Assembly (NCBI RefSeq): GCF_025813715.1
Contig: NZ_CP107532.1
Span: 5,336,501-5,400,500 of the forward strand
Reading direction: 5' to 3'
DNA from: Methylobacterium sp. FF17
GTDB taxonomy: Bacteria > Pseudomonadota > Alphaproteobacteria > Rhizobiales > Beijerinckiaceae
DNA: 64,000 nt
A program made the position numbers and the translations under genes. Under the pieces are notes generated by a model, which was not told the DNA's origin, ran no database searches, and saw only the letters and a program-made list of their open reading frames with translations. Shown here one piece after another: positions 36,947-46,322 of this stretch (its first letter is position 1; the number at the start of each line of letters is the position of its first letter).

Positions 36947-37162
36947 ATGCGGATGTTCCTCGTTAGGTTTCACAAGACCGTCAGCGATGGTCGAGGTCAC
37001 GATCACCGCGTCCTGCAGCGACAGGTCCTCGTGCGGGCTACCACGGATGTGGCGGCCCTTTGGGACGCGAAGGCGAGGTTCTGCAGGGCGCTCGGCATCT
37101 CCGATTGGAGGTTCCGCGCCGATGGATGCGACCTCGCCGAGGTGCCTGCCATCGCCGCATGA
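36947..37162 (+). CDS. Small hypothetical protein under a FixK box
   Basis: A 71-residue protein from ATG 36947, with AGGAG 6 bases upstream. It starts MRMFLVRFHKTVSDGRGHDH and contains LVRATTDVAALWDAKARFCR and a W-x-F motif, suggesting a small alpha/beta fold. No family recognised. A GTG at 36917 is an alternative start. The FixK box upstream suggests induction at low oxygen. Confidence 0.6.
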   Translation: MRMFLVRFHKTVSDGRGHDHRVLQRQVLVRATTDVAALWDAKARFCRALGISDWRFRADGCDLAEVPAIAA

Positions 37163-37409
37163 GCGTGCCCGCGACGCGATCCCGTGTGCCACCCGCGAAC
37201 GGAAACGGACCGGCGGTCCCCCCATGGGGATAGCGAAGCGGGACCGAGGTCACGGGTCCGGCACGCCGGATCGCGCGGACGGCATGTTGCAGGCGCTTCA
37301 TCGGTCGGGCGCGGATTGCCATGGTTGGCGCGGCTTGGGTTCCGGGTAGATCCGGTCGGGTGGCGGATGATCCGGGAGGCTCGTCCCCCGAAACGTCAAG
37401 GACGAGGAC

Positions 37410-37874
37410 ATGCGCGATACGGTCATCCGACTCGACGTCCTGGAGGAACTCCACCTGGAGGGCGGCGGGGCCGCCTCCGGCATCCAGGTCGCGGTCCGGC
37501 GGGGTTGCGTGACCCTGGCCGGCGCGGTTCCCTCGTCGGCCGCCCGGTCCGATGCTGAGCGCGCGGCCTGGAAGGTGCGCGGCGTCCTGGACGTGATCGA
37601 CGAGCTTCTTGTGCGGCCGTCCGCCGGACGCTCGGACGAGGACCTCGCACGACGCGCCGCGGCCTTGTTCGAACCCGCCGGCGATCCCCTCAGGACCCTG
37701 GGCGTAACGCTGGAGGGTGGCTGGATCCTGCTGACCGGTCAGGTCGGCTCGGAGGCCGCGAAGGCCGGGGCCCGGAAGGCCCTCGGCACACTTCCCGGAG
37801 TGGCAGGAATCGTGAACCTGCTGGAGGTCGTCGCAGCCCAGCCGAGAGCTGAGGGGGCCCTGGCCGAGGGCTGA
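37410..37874 (+). CDS. BON-domain protein
   Basis: A 154-residue protein with two BON-like repeats (about 5-70 and 75-145). The first shows VAVRRGCVTLAGAVPS...AERAAWKVRGVLDVIDEL and the second VTLEGGWILLTGQVGSEAAK...LPGVAGIVNLLEV. BON domains bind membranes or peptidoglycan-associated ligands. There is no signal peptide, so it is probably cytoplasmic. It sits between FixK boxes 1 and 2 and may belong to the hypoxia set, though it has no box of its own. Confidence 0.75.
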   Translation: MRDTVIRLDVLEELHLEGGGAASGIQVAVRRGCVTLAGAVPSSAARSDAERAAWKVRGVLDVIDELLVRPSAGRSDEDLARRAAALFEPAGDPLRTLGVTLEGGWILLTGQVGSEAAKAGARKALGTLPGVAGIVNLLEVVAAQPRAEGALAEG

Positions 37875-37906
37875 GGCCCATCCGCCTTCCATTCCTCGGC
37901 GGTCGA

Positions 37907-37920
37907 TTGCGTTGGATCAA
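37907..37920 (+). promoter_or_regulatory. FixK/FNR box 2 (TTGCGTTGGATCAA)
   Basis: Exact consensus match 94 bases before the FnrN-like gene start at 38014. This suggests activation by FixK or autoregulation. Confidence 0.65.
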
Positions 37921-38013
37921 TGCGCGACCGTCGGGGCACGCCATCCTTGGCTTGCGGGGCGCGTCGTCGCCTGGCCGGCGGCATCGCCGACCGCCCCCGC
38001 CGGGAGAATGCGA

Positions 38014-38757
38014 ATGCAGGTCGATACGGGTTCTTGCGAGGCGTCCGCGCAGGCGTGCCGGCAGAGGCCGTCGGGGAACGGATGCGAGAACTGTCAGGTC
38101 CGTCCGATCAGCGTCTGCTCGGCCCTGTCGGTCCGCGAGCTCGCGGAGATGGAGGCACTCAGCCAGCATGCGAGGCTGGACAAGGGCCAGGCCCTGTTCG
38201 GCCAGGACGAGCCGGCAGGCGCCGTGTTCAACGTCATCGAGGGATCCCTGCGTCTGTCACGCCTGCTTCCCGACGGACGGCGCCAGGTCATGGGCTTCGC
38301 CCTGCCGGGCGACTTCCTCGGTCTCGCTCCTCAGGAGCGCCACTCGGTCTCGGCCGAGGCGCTTGCGCCGGTGCGGACGTGTCGCTTCGAGCGCCGGGAC
38401 TTCGCCAGGCTGGTCGAGGCTAAGCCCCACCTGCTCATGAGCCTGCACGAGCGGGCCGGGTACGAACTTACGCTCGCGCAGGACCAGATGTTGTTGCTGG
38501 GTCGCCGCACCGCCGAGGAGAAGGTGGCCGCGTTCCTGCTCGCCCTGCGCGAGCGCTACGCCCGGGCCACCGGGCATGCCTCCGTCACGGTCGAGCTGCC
38601 GATGGGACGCCAGGATATGGGTGACTACCTTGGCCTGACCATCGAGACGGTGAGCCGCATGCTGACACGCCTGGACCGTGCACGGGCCATCCTGCTCGTG
38701 CCCGGCGGCGCGCGCCTGCTCGACGTGGTCAGGCTGGAGCGCCTCGCCGCAAGCTAG
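38014..38757 (+). CDS. fnrN: FnrN-like oxygen-responsive Crp/Fnr regulator
   Basis: A 247-residue FNR-class activator. Cysteines C24-x2-C27-x7-C35 near the N-terminus plus C123 match the four ligands of an O2-labile 4Fe-4S cluster in FNR/FnrN proteins. The effector barrel spans about 40-150. The recognition helix contains E211-T-V-S-R215, the FNR/FixK signature that reads TTGA/C half-sites. ATG 38014 is preferred (GGGAGA 7 bases upstream); longer starts would overlap the FixK box at 37907-37920. It probably acts with the FixK-like protein at 56754-57437. Confidence 0.85.
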   Translation: MQVDTGSCEASAQACRQRPSGNGCENCQVRPISVCSALSVRELAEMEALSQHARLDKGQALFGQDEPAGAVFNVIEGSLRLSRLLPDGRRQVMGFALPGDFLGLAPQERHSVSAEALAPVRTCRFERRDFARLVEAKPHLLMSLHERAGYELTLAQDQMLLLGRRTAEEKVAAFLLALRERYARATGHASVTVELPMGRQDMGDYLGLTIETVSRMLTRLDRARAILLVPGGARLLDVVRLERLAAS

Positions 38758-39007
38758 GGGCGGGATCCCGATGTGGGATAGTGCTGGCCGCCAGGAACAT
38801 CCAGGCTTTCGGACCTTCCTCTCACGCTGACCGGACGCGATCCTTCCTCGCCGCCCAGTCGGCCCCTCGAAGGTCCGCTCGGCAGGGAACGGGTGCCCTT
38901 TGTTCCTCCGGGCGACCGAGCCGGACCGGCGCTCGGCAACAAAGCGGGGCCGTTGCCGTTGTGCGAATAGTCAAGGTCATACCCGTGACCTGCCGCCCCG
39001 GTGAGAC

Positions 39008-40180
39008 ATGACGGACCAGCCGACCTCGTCCAACCCCTCCGACCCGCCCGGAAGGATCCCCGCGGCCTTGTGGACCATGTTCTTGGGCACCGCGCTCGTG
39101 GGCCTCGTGGCGCTTCCGCGAAGGAGGATGGGGCCTCCGACCGTTGCGGACGGTGCCGGGAGAGCCGGAGTGAAGCTCGGGACGGAGGAAGGACCGGTCT
39201 CGCGTGAGGGCCCGGCGGCGGCCCGCCTGGCCGAGGCCGAGGCTGACCGCGGGCGCAAGGCAGGCGCACCCTCCGAGATACCAGCCAAGGGCTGGAAGGA
39301 CATCGCCTTGCGGCTGTATCGGGAGTTCGGCAACGACCGCATCCTGCTGGTCGCGGCGGGCGTCACCTTCTACGCCATCCTCGCCCTGTTCCCGGCCGTC
39401 GCGGCGCTGGTCTCGATCTACGGTGCGGTCGCGGACCCGAGCACCATCAACGAGCACCTGAACGACCTGCGCGGCATCCTGCCGGACGGCGCCATCGACA
39501 TCATCGGCGGGCAGGTGAAGCACCTCACCGCCAAGGGCAGCGGCACACTTGGTTGGACTGCCGTGATCAGCATCCTGATCTCGCTCTGGAGTGCCAACGG
39601 TGGCGTCAAGGCGATCTTCGATGCGCTCAACATCGCCTACGAGGAGGAGGAGAAACGCTCCTTCATCACGCTCAACCTGCAATCCCTTGCCTTCACTGCC
39701 GGCGCTTTGGTCTTCGTCGTATTGGCGCTGACCGGCATCGTGGTGGTGCCGGCCGTGCTGCAGGTGCTCGGCCTTGACGAGAAGGCCTGGTACATCGCGC
39801 TCTTGCGGTTCCCGGCCCTGCTGCTGCTCGTCGTCGGTACGCTCGCCGTCCTCTACCGCTACGGCCCAAGCCGCAGGAAGCCGAAGTGGCGCTGGGTGAC
39901 CTGGGGCAGCGTGGTGGCCGGCGTGCTCTGGCTCATCGTCTCGGGCCTGTTCTCCTGGTACGTGGCCAACTTCGGCAGCTACAACGAGACCTACGGCTCG
40001 CTGGGAGCGGCCATCGGCTTCATGACCTGGATCTGGCTGTCCACCACGGTGGTGCTGCTTGGCGCGGAGTTGAACGCCGAGATGGAGCACCAGACGGCTC
40101 ACGACACCACGGTCGGCGGCCAGAAACCGCTGGGCGCGCGCCAGGCCCGCATGGCGGACACCGTCGCCGCGTCCGGCTGA
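39008..40180 (+). CDS. YihY/BrkB-family inner-membrane protein
   Basis: A 390-residue polytopic membrane protein. After a hydrophilic N-terminus (about 1-90) it carries the YihY/virulence-factor-BrkB core: DRILLVAAGVTFYAILALFP, LGWTAVISILISLWSANGGV, a paired Ala/Val-rich helix set and SYNETYGSLGAAIGFMTWIW. The family was once mis-named ribonuclease BN; its transport or envelope role is unresolved. No box or operon partner is obvious. Confidence 0.88.
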   Translation: MTDQPTSSNPSDPPGRIPAALWTMFLGTALVGLVALPRRRMGPPTVADGAGRAGVKLGTEEGPVSREGPAAARLAEAEADRGRKAGAPSEIPAKGWKDIALRLYREFGNDRILLVAAGVTFYAILALFPAVAALVSIYGAVADPSTINEHLNDLRGILPDGAIDIIGGQVKHLTAKGSGTLGWTAVISILISLWSANGGVKAIFDALNIAYEEEEKRSFITLNLQSLAFTAGALVFVVLALTGIVVVPAVLQVLGLDEKAWYIALLRFPALLLLVVGTLAVLYRYGPSRRKPKWRWVTWGSVVAGVLWLIVSGLFSWYVANFGSYNETYGSLGAAIGFMTWIWLSTTVVLLGAELNAEMEHQTAHDTTVGGQKPLGARQARMADTVAASG

Positions 40181-40334
40181 GCGCGGACTGCATGGACGTC
40201 CCCGACGTCGGTCAAGGGCGATTGCGTAGCATCCCAACCCGGCCTACGGCTCGCCGGCGATCATGGGCGGGTGGTTCCCATCCCCTACGGACGTCCGCCA
40301 TCCTCCTCAACCCGCCCCGTACGCCATCCTGAAC

Positions 40335-43300
40335 ATGTCATCACGACACACGCCGGACGAGCCGGGCCCAGTCGCCTGCCAAGCGATCTTCGACAGCGCC
40401 GTCGACTTCGCCATCATCGCGACCGACCACGATGGGCTCGTCACGGCCTGGAACCCGGGCGCCGAGCGCATCCTGGGCTGGTCGGCCGTGGAGATGATCG
40501 GCCAGCCGACGGCGACCTTCTTCACGCCGGAGGACCGTGCCTCCGACCGACCGGCGACGGAGATGCGCCGCGCGACCGAGACCGGTCGTGCCGCCGACGA
40601 GCGCTGGCACCTGCGCAAGGATGGGTCCCGCTTCTGGGCAAGCGGCGAGCTGATGCCCCTGCGCTCGCGCGACGGGTCCGACCTCGGTTTCCTCAAGATG
40701 CTGCGCGACCGCACGGATGCCGTCGCGACGGAAGGGGAGACGCGGCGAAGCAGGGACGAGCTCCAGGTCGTCACCGACGCGCTGCCGGTGCTCATCAGCT
40801 TCATCGACAGGGACCATGTCTACCGCTTCGCGAACCGGCATTACGAGACCTGGTTCGGACGGCCCGCGACCGAGATCCTCGACCGACCCGTGCGGGAGGT
40901 CGTCGGCGAGGAGGTCTTCGCGGCGCGGCTACCCTTCATGGCGCGCGCGCTCGCCGGCGAGGACGTCACCTTCGACGCGCCGATGCCGTATCGAGGCGGC
41001 ACCACGCGGCAATCCGAGATCCGCTACGTCCCCCGCCGGGCGGAAGGCGGAGCTATCGACGGATTCTTCGTGATGGTCACCGACATCTCCGAAAGGCAGG
41101 CCGTCCAAGCCGACCTGCAGGAGGCCGAGGGCCGCCTCAGGCTGGCCCTGGAGGGGGCCGGCACCGGCATCTACGACTACGACCTCGTCACCGGCGCGCT
41201 GACCTGGGACGCGCGGACCCGCGCCCTGTTCGGCATCGGGCCCGACGAGCCGGTCTCGTTCGAGGGTACCTACCTCGCGGGCCTCCATCCTGAGGACCGG
41301 CGGCGGGCGGATGCGGCGGTCCAGGCGGCCATCCGCTCGCAGGGCGCATTCCAACTCGAATACCGGGTCATCGGGCGCGCCGACGGCGCCGTGCGCCACC
41401 TCGCCGCCAATGGCACGACGGTGTTCCGGGACGGGAGGGCCGTTCGCTTCGTCGGCACCGTGCGCAACGTCACGGAGGCCCGGGCCGCGGAAGCCCAGGC
41501 GCACAGGCTCGCCGCCCTTGTCGAGCAGTCGTCGGACTTCATCGGGCTCGCCGACCTGGACGGGAAGGCCGAGTTCGTGAACGAGGCGGGCCGTTGGCTC
41601 GTCGGCCTGGCAAGCCTGGACGAGGCTCGCGGCTACAACCTGGTCGACTACTTCGAGCCGCAGGACCGGCCGACGGTGATGCGGGAGGTTCTCCCGGCCG
41701 TGCGCGAGAGCGGCTTCTGGGAAGGCGACCTCTGCTTCCGCAACTTCGCGACCGGCGCGGCGGTCCCGGTGCACTACACCATCTTCCCCGTCCGCGACGC
41801 GCACGGCGCCCTCTCGGGCTACGGCACCGTCACGCGCGACCTCACCGAGCGACGGCGTCAGGAAGCCTTCCGGGATGCGTTGATCGTATTCGGTGACAGG
41901 CTTCGCGCCTGCACCGGCACCGCCGAGATGGCCGGGGTCGGAGCCGAGATCATGGCCCGTACGCTTGGCCTCGACCGGGCCGGGTACGGCACGGTCGAGG
42001 AGACGCTGCAGCACGTCGTGATCGAGCGTGACTGGACTGCGCCAGGCATCGCCAGCATCGCGGGTCGCCATCGCTTCGGCGGCTACGGCGAGGTCCGGGC
42101 CGATTTGGAGCAAGGCCGGGAGGTCGTCATCCGGGACGTGACCACGGATTCCCGCACAGCGGGCGACGCGCAGGCCCTAATCTCGGTCGGCGCCCGGGCC
42201 CTGATCAACGTGCCCGTGATGGAGCACGGCCGCCTGGTCGCCCTCTTCTTCCTGCATGACCGGCAGGTCCGGGACTGGCGCATCGACAAGCTCGCCTTCA
42301 TCCGGGACATCGCCGAGCGGACCCGCGCCGCCATCGAGCGCTTCCGCGCCGAGGAGCGCCGCCGCGAAAGCGAGGAGCAGTTCCGGGTGTTCGCCCAGGC
42401 CATGCCGAACCACGTCTGGGCGGCGGACGACACGGGCGAACTCTACTGGTTCAACGAGCAGGTCTACGCCTACAGCGGCGCGCGGCCCGGTGAGCTCGAC
42501 GGCGCGGCGTGGGCGGCCATCGTCCATCCCGAGGACGTCGAGCCGGCGGGCATGGCCTGGGCGGGGACGCTCGCGACGGGCGCCCACTACGAGACCGAGT
42601 TCCGGATCCGCCGGGCGGATGGGGCCTATCGCTGGTTCCTGGTACGCGCCGAGCCCATCCGTGCGCCGGATGGCTCGGTCGTCCGCTGGATCGGCACCAA
42701 CACCGACATCGAGGACCGGAAGCGCGCCACGGCGCAGCTGGAACGCCTCAACGCAGGCCTGGAGCAGCAGGTCGAGGAGCGCACGCGCGACCGCGACCGC
42801 ATGTGGCGGCTCTCGACCGACGTCATGCTCGTCGCCGACTTCCAGGCCCGAATCGAGGCGGTCAACCCGGCTTGGACAACCCTCTTCGGCTGGGCGCAGG
42901 ACGAGTTGGCCGGCGCGGACTTCATGGGCCTCGTCCACCCCGAGGACGTCGCTGCCACGCTCGCCGAGGTCGGCAAGCTCGCGCAAGGCATCACCACCCT
43001 GCGCTTCGAGAACCGCTACCGGCGGAAGGACGGCGTCTACCGCTGGCTGTCGTGGACCGCGGTGCCGGCCGAGGACCACATCCACGCCGTGGGCCGGGAC
43101 GTCCAGGCCGAGAAGGAGGCCGCGCTGGCGCTCGCCAAGACAGAGGAGGCGCTGCGGCAATCGCAGAAGATGGAGGCAGTCGGGCAGTTGACCGGTGGTT
43201 TGGCCCACGACTTCAACAACCTGCTGACCGGCATCTCGGGCAGCCTTGAGCTCCTGCAGACCCGCATGAGCCAGGGCCGGCTGACCGACCTCGACCGCTA

Positions 43301-44300
43301 CATCAACGCCGCCCAGGGAGCGTCGCGGAGGGCCGCGGCGCTCACGCACCGCCTGCTGGCCTTCTCGCGGCGCCAGACCCTCGACCCGAAGCCTACGGAC
43401 GTGAACGCCCTCGTGCACGGCATGGAGGACCTGATCCGCCGGACGGTGGGCCCGTCCGTGCACATCGAGGTGGTGGGAGCCGGGGGCCTGTGGCCCGCAC
43501 TGGTCGATCCGCCGCAGCTTGAGAACGCGCTGCTCAACCTCTGCATCAACGCACGCGACGCCATGCCGGACGGGGGGCGCATCACCATCGAGACCGCCAA
43601 CAAGTGGCTCGACGAGCACGGGGCCCGGGAGCGCGAGCTGCCGCCCGGCCAGTACCTCTCGCTCTGCGTGACCGACACCGGCACCGGCATGACGCCCGAC
43701 GTCGTCGCGCGCGCCTTCGACCCGTTCTTCACGACGAAGCCGACAGGCCAGGGCACCGGGCTCGGCTTGTCCATGATCTACGGCTTCGCCCGGCAGTCCG
43801 GCGGGCAGGTGCGGATCTACTCGGAGGTCGGCCAGGGCACGACCATGTGCATCTACCTGCCCCGCCACTACGGTGAGGCGGACGGGGCCGAGAGCCCGCC
43901 GGATCTCGCCTCCGCCCCCCGGGCCGAGCAGGGCGAGACGGTGCTGATCGTCGACGACGAACCGAGCATCCGCATGCTGGTCACCGAGGTGCTGGAGGAT
44001 CTCGGCTACACCGCCATCGAGGCGGCGGACGCGCTCTCCGGGCTTAAGGTGCTGCAATCGGATGTGCGCATCGACCTCCTCGTCACCGACGTCGGCCTGC
44101 CTGGCGGCATGAACGGGCGTCAGATGGCGGACGCGGCCCGGGTGGGCCGGCCCGACCTCAGGGTGCTGTTCATCACCGGCTACGCCGAGAACGCCGCCGT
44201 CGGAAACGGCCACCTGGAACCCGGCATGGCGGTCCTGACGAAGCCCTTCGTGATGGAGGCGCTCGCCTCCCGCATCAAGGATCTGATCTCGGGTCCCTGA
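40335..44300 (+). CDS. Very large hybrid sensor histidine kinase (PAS/GAF-HisKA-HATPase-REC)
   Basis: About 1321 residues with no membrane helix. In order: four PAS units (about 15-510), a GAF domain (about 515-680, RLRACTGTAEMAGVGAEIMA), two more PAS units (about 690-940), a kinase core with GGLAHDFNNLLTGISGSLEL (His near 957), a HATPase domain (LNLCINARDAMPDGGRITIE, DTGTGM, GTGLGLSM) and a C-terminal receiver (VLIVDDEPS, LLVTDVGLPGG with the phospho-acceptor Asp, VLTKPF). It is a multi-input cytoplasmic sensor; the output partner is unknown. ATG 40335 is the likeliest start; 40263 is possible. Confidence 0.88.
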   Translation: MSSRHTPDEPGPVACQAIFDSAVDFAIIATDHDGLVTAWNPGAERILGWSAVEMIGQPTATFFTPEDRASDRPATEMRRATETGRAADERWHLRKDGSRFWASGELMPLRSRDGSDLGFLKMLRDRTDAVATEGETRRSRDELQVVTDALPVLISFIDRDHVYRFANRHYETWFGRPATEILDRPVREVVGEEVFAARLPFMARALAGEDVTFDAPMPYRGGTTRQSEIRYVPRRAEGGAIDGFFVMVTDISERQAVQADLQEAEGRLRLALEGAGTGIYDYDLVTGALTWDARTRALFGIGPDEPVSFEGTYLAGLHPEDRRRADAAVQAAIRSQGAFQLEYRVIGRADGAVRHLAANGTTVFRDGRAVRFVGTVRNVTEARAAEAQAHRLAALVEQSSDFIGLADLDGKAEFVNEAGRWLVGLASLDEARGYNLVDYFEPQDRPTVMREVLPAVRESGFWEGDLCFRNFATGAAVPVHYTIFPVRDAHGALSGYGTVTRDLTERRRQEAFRDALIVFGDRLRACTGTAEMAGVGAEIMARTLGLDRAGYGTVEETLQHVVIERDWTAPGIASIAGRHRFGGYGEVRADLEQGREVVIRDVTTDSRTAGDAQALISVGARALINVPVMEHGRLVALFFLHDRQVRDWRIDKLAFIRDIAERTRAAIERFRAEERRRESEEQFRVFAQAMPNHVWAADDTGELYWFNEQVYAYSGARPGELDGAAWAAIVHPEDVEPAGMAWAGTLATGAHYETEFRIRRADGAYRWFLVRAEPIRAPDGSVVRWIGTNTDIEDRKRATAQLERLNAGLEQQVEERTRDRDRMWRLSTDVMLVADFQARIEAVNPAWTTLFGWAQDELAGADFMGLVHPEDVAATLAEVGKLAQGITTLRFENRYRRKDGVYRWLSWTAVPAEDHIHAVGRDVQAEKEAALALAKTEEALRQSQKMEAVGQLTGGLAHDFNNLLTGISGSLELLQTRMSQGRLTDLDRYINAAQGASRRAAALTHRLLAFSRRQTLDPKPTDVNALVHGMEDLIRRTVGPSVHIEVVGAGGLWPALVDPPQLENALLNLCINARDAMPDGGRITIETANKWLDEHGARERELPPGQYLSLCVTDTGTGMTPDVVARAFDPFFTTKPTGQGTGLGLSMIYGFARQSGGQVRIYSEVGQGTTMCIYLPRHYGEADGAESPPDLASAPRAEQGETVLIVDDEPSIRMLVTEVLEDLGYTAIEAADALSGLKVLQSDVRIDLLVTDVGLPGGMNGRQMADAARVGRPDLRVLFITGYAENAAVGNGHLEPGMAVLTKPFVMEALASRIKDLISGP

Positions 44301-44576
44301 CCCATCCTCCGGCCCGGAAGGTTCCGGTCACAGGAGCGGGCGGCCCTGTGGGTCGCGGCGCGCGGGAGGCCTGATCCCCATCGTCCGCTTATCGTCCGTC
44401 AAGCGGCACAGCCGAGCCGTCGGGGCCTTGTCCCGCGCGGTCACGATGGGCGCGTGCTGCACTTTGCAACCACAATCGAGGGCAGGCGAGCCGTGGCGCG
44501 CCCTGGCACCCGACAACGACGGCATGGAACCGTCCTCCTTCCGCCGGACGGCATGGGACGCATCGATGCCGGTCCG

Positions 44577-44903
44577 TCAGCGCTCCAGCGATTTCAGGTA
44601 GGCGATGAGGGCGTCGACCTGGTCCGGGTCGAACCGGAACTCGGGCATTCCCGGGTGCCCGGTCCTGATGCCTTCCGCGAGGGATTCGGCCAGATCCTCG
44701 ACGGGGTAGCGGGTGTGTAGCTCACGGAACGGAGGCGCTTCCCGAAGAGGGCTCGCCCCGACCCGGCCGACCGCATGGCAGCGGGCGCAGTTCGTTTGGA
44801 CCAGCGTCCTGCCGCGACCCACCCTGGCATCGGTTGCGGACGCAGGCGGCGCATATGCGAGCGCCAGGAGCATGAGGGCTCCCGCCTTGGCGAACGTTCC
44901 CAT
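44577..44903 (-). CDS. Exported class I cytochrome c
   Basis: A 108-residue monohaem cytochrome: signal peptide (AKAGALMLLALAYAPPASAT), haem motif CARCH with GRGRTLVQTNCARC, and axial Met in HPGMPEF, followed by the C-terminal helix VDALIAYLKSLER. It shares one base with the stop of the upstream universal stress gene (TGATG), so the two are translationally coupled and presumably share FixK box 3. A small periplasmic electron carrier under O2-limited control would fit respiration with a high-affinity oxidase or nitrate. Confidence 0.82.
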   Translation of the reverse strand: MGTFAKAGALMLLALAYAPPASATDARVGRGRTLVQTNCARCHAVGRVGASPLREAPPFRELHTRYPVEDLAESLAEGIRTGHPGMPEFRFDPDQVDALIAYLKSLER

Positions 44904-45718
44904 CAGTGGCTCATCAGGCAGCAGGCATGGGTCGCCTGCAGGATGTGGCGGGTGGCTCCTCCGAACAGCCACTCGCGAAGCCGGGAGTGTCCGTATGCGC
45001 CCATGACGACCATGTCGGCGTCCTGGCGGCGGGCGAACCGCAGGATCTCGTCCGCCTCCTCGCCTGGGGAGGCGTTCAGCAGGTGGGTGGTGACATGGGC
45101 GCCGTGTCGGGCGATGTGCCAGGATATCTCCTCGGTACCCTGGAAACGTGCGTCGCCGCCCGCGGACGCGACGAAGACCTGGTCCGCGCGCTTGATGAAC
45201 GGAAGGGCGGCCATGACCGCGCGACGCGCCTCGGGGCAGTCCTTCCAGGCCACCACGATGCGGGCGGCCATGAGCTGTTCGACGCCGGGGGGAACGACGA
45301 GGACCGGGCGGCCCGCCTCCATCAGCACGGGACCGGGCTCGACGCCGAGGTCTGCCGCGGCATCATCGTCGGGACCGAGGCGGCCCACCACGACGAGATC
45401 GGCGAAGCGGGCCTGCTCGACGAGGAAGGCGGCGGGACGGGCCTCGGCCTGACGCCAGTCGGTGCGGACCTGGGTGCCCGCGTTCCCGCCGAAGATGGCG
45501 CAGGCGCTCGCCAGGTCGTCGACGAGCCTGCCCTGTTCCTCGGAGTAGCGCGATTGAGCCTCCCGAAAATCCCCCGCCTTCTCCGGCCCGGGGATCCTAC
45601 GCGCCGCCACGCCGGTCAGGTCGGCCTCGAACCGCTCCGCGAGGCCGGCGGCGAGACGCACGCGCCTGGGGGCCTCCGCCCCGAGGTCGACGGAAACCAT
45701 GATGTTGGCAAGGGACAT
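44903..45718 (-). CDS. Tandem universal stress protein
   Basis: A 271-residue protein with two Usp domains. The first begins IMVSVDLGAEAPRRVRLAAG; the second begins RIVVAWKDCPEARRAVMAAL and ends with the ATP-site motif MGAYGHSRLREWLFGGATRH (G-x2-G-x9-G-G). Such proteins bind ATP and support survival in growth arrest and hypoxia. ATG 45718 is chosen for GGAG 6 bases upstream; earlier starts run through the FixK box. It is followed, coupled, by a cytochrome c gene. Confidence 0.87.
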   Translation of the reverse strand: MSLANIMVSVDLGAEAPRRVRLAAGLAERFEADLTGVAARRIPGPEKAGDFREAQSRYSEEQGRLVDDLASACAIFGGNAGTQVRTDWRQAEARPAAFLVEQARFADLVVVGRLGPDDDAAADLGVEPGPVLMEAGRPVLVVPPGVEQLMAARIVVAWKDCPEARRAVMAALPFIKRADQVFVASAGGDARFQGTEEISWHIARHGAHVTTHLLNASPGEEADEILRFARRQDADMVVMGAYGHSRLREWLFGGATRHILQATHACCLMSH

Positions 45719-45787
45719 GACCATCTCCGCAACGCCGGCCTTACCGGACCGCTGCGGCCACCCTGCCCGCGCAGGTCGGCGGCGGCC

Positions 45788-45801
45788 TTGATCCAGCGCA
45801 A
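45788..45801 (-). promoter_or_regulatory. FixK/FNR box 3 (minus strand TTGCGCTGGATCAA)
   Basis: Same sequence as box 1 but on the minus strand. It lies 70 bases upstream of the universal stress protein start at 45718. Confidence 0.65.
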
Positions 45802-45901
45802 ACGTCTGACGGGCCGGAACCTCGAATGCAGGGGGTGACAGCGAAGCAGGGATCGAGGTCGTAAGCGCCAAGACGCGGGGCAAGGCGCATGTTGGCTGGG
45901 A

Positions 45902-46315
45902 TCAGGGTGCAAGCTCGACTTCCGGTGTGAGGCCGGTGCGGAGTTTTTCGTACGCCCACCAGCGCCCATCGCGGGGCATGCGCGCTCTCCTCAGCGGCTC
46001 CGCCTCTGTGAAGATCAGGCGTCTTCGAAACGCCGTTGGGCTTTCCATCAGCAGGAACGGCTTCAAGCGTTCCGGTCCCATGAAGGCCGGCCGCTTCAGG
46101 AATCGTTCCGGGGCCTCGGTCCATCCAGGTGCTTGCCCGAGGGCCCAGCGGGAGCACAAGTGCTCGCCGACCGCTCCCATAAAGGCGTCAACGTTCGGAT
46201 CTTGGATCAGCGTAGGCGTACGTGTCAGTCGTCGCTTCCGGTTGTCCGGATCGGGGTCCAGGTAGAACGTATCGAGGAATTCTGCGATTGCCACGCGCAA
46301 GATGGCGGCATCCAT
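45902..46315 (-). CDS. Hypothetical partner of the nucleotidyltransferase-like gene
   Basis: A 137-residue protein from ATG 46315 (AAGGGA just upstream, 7 bases after the preceding stop). A longer start at ATG 46399 would overlap the upstream gene by 77 bases. It shows AILRVAIAEFLDTFYLDPDP, then a basic C-terminal half (PTAFRRRLIFTEAEPLRRAR). No family recognised. Its position directly behind a nucleotidyltransferase-fold gene suggests a two-gene module such as toxin-antitoxin, which is inference. Confidence 0.5.
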   Translation of the reverse strand: MDAAILRVAIAEFLDTFYLDPDPDNRKRRLTRTPTLIQDPNVDAFMGAVGEHLCSRWALGQAPGWTEAPERFLKRPAFMGPERLKPFLLMESPTAFRRRLIFTEAEPLRRARMPRDGRWWAYEKLRTGLTPEVELAP

Positions 46316-46322
46316 GCGTCCC

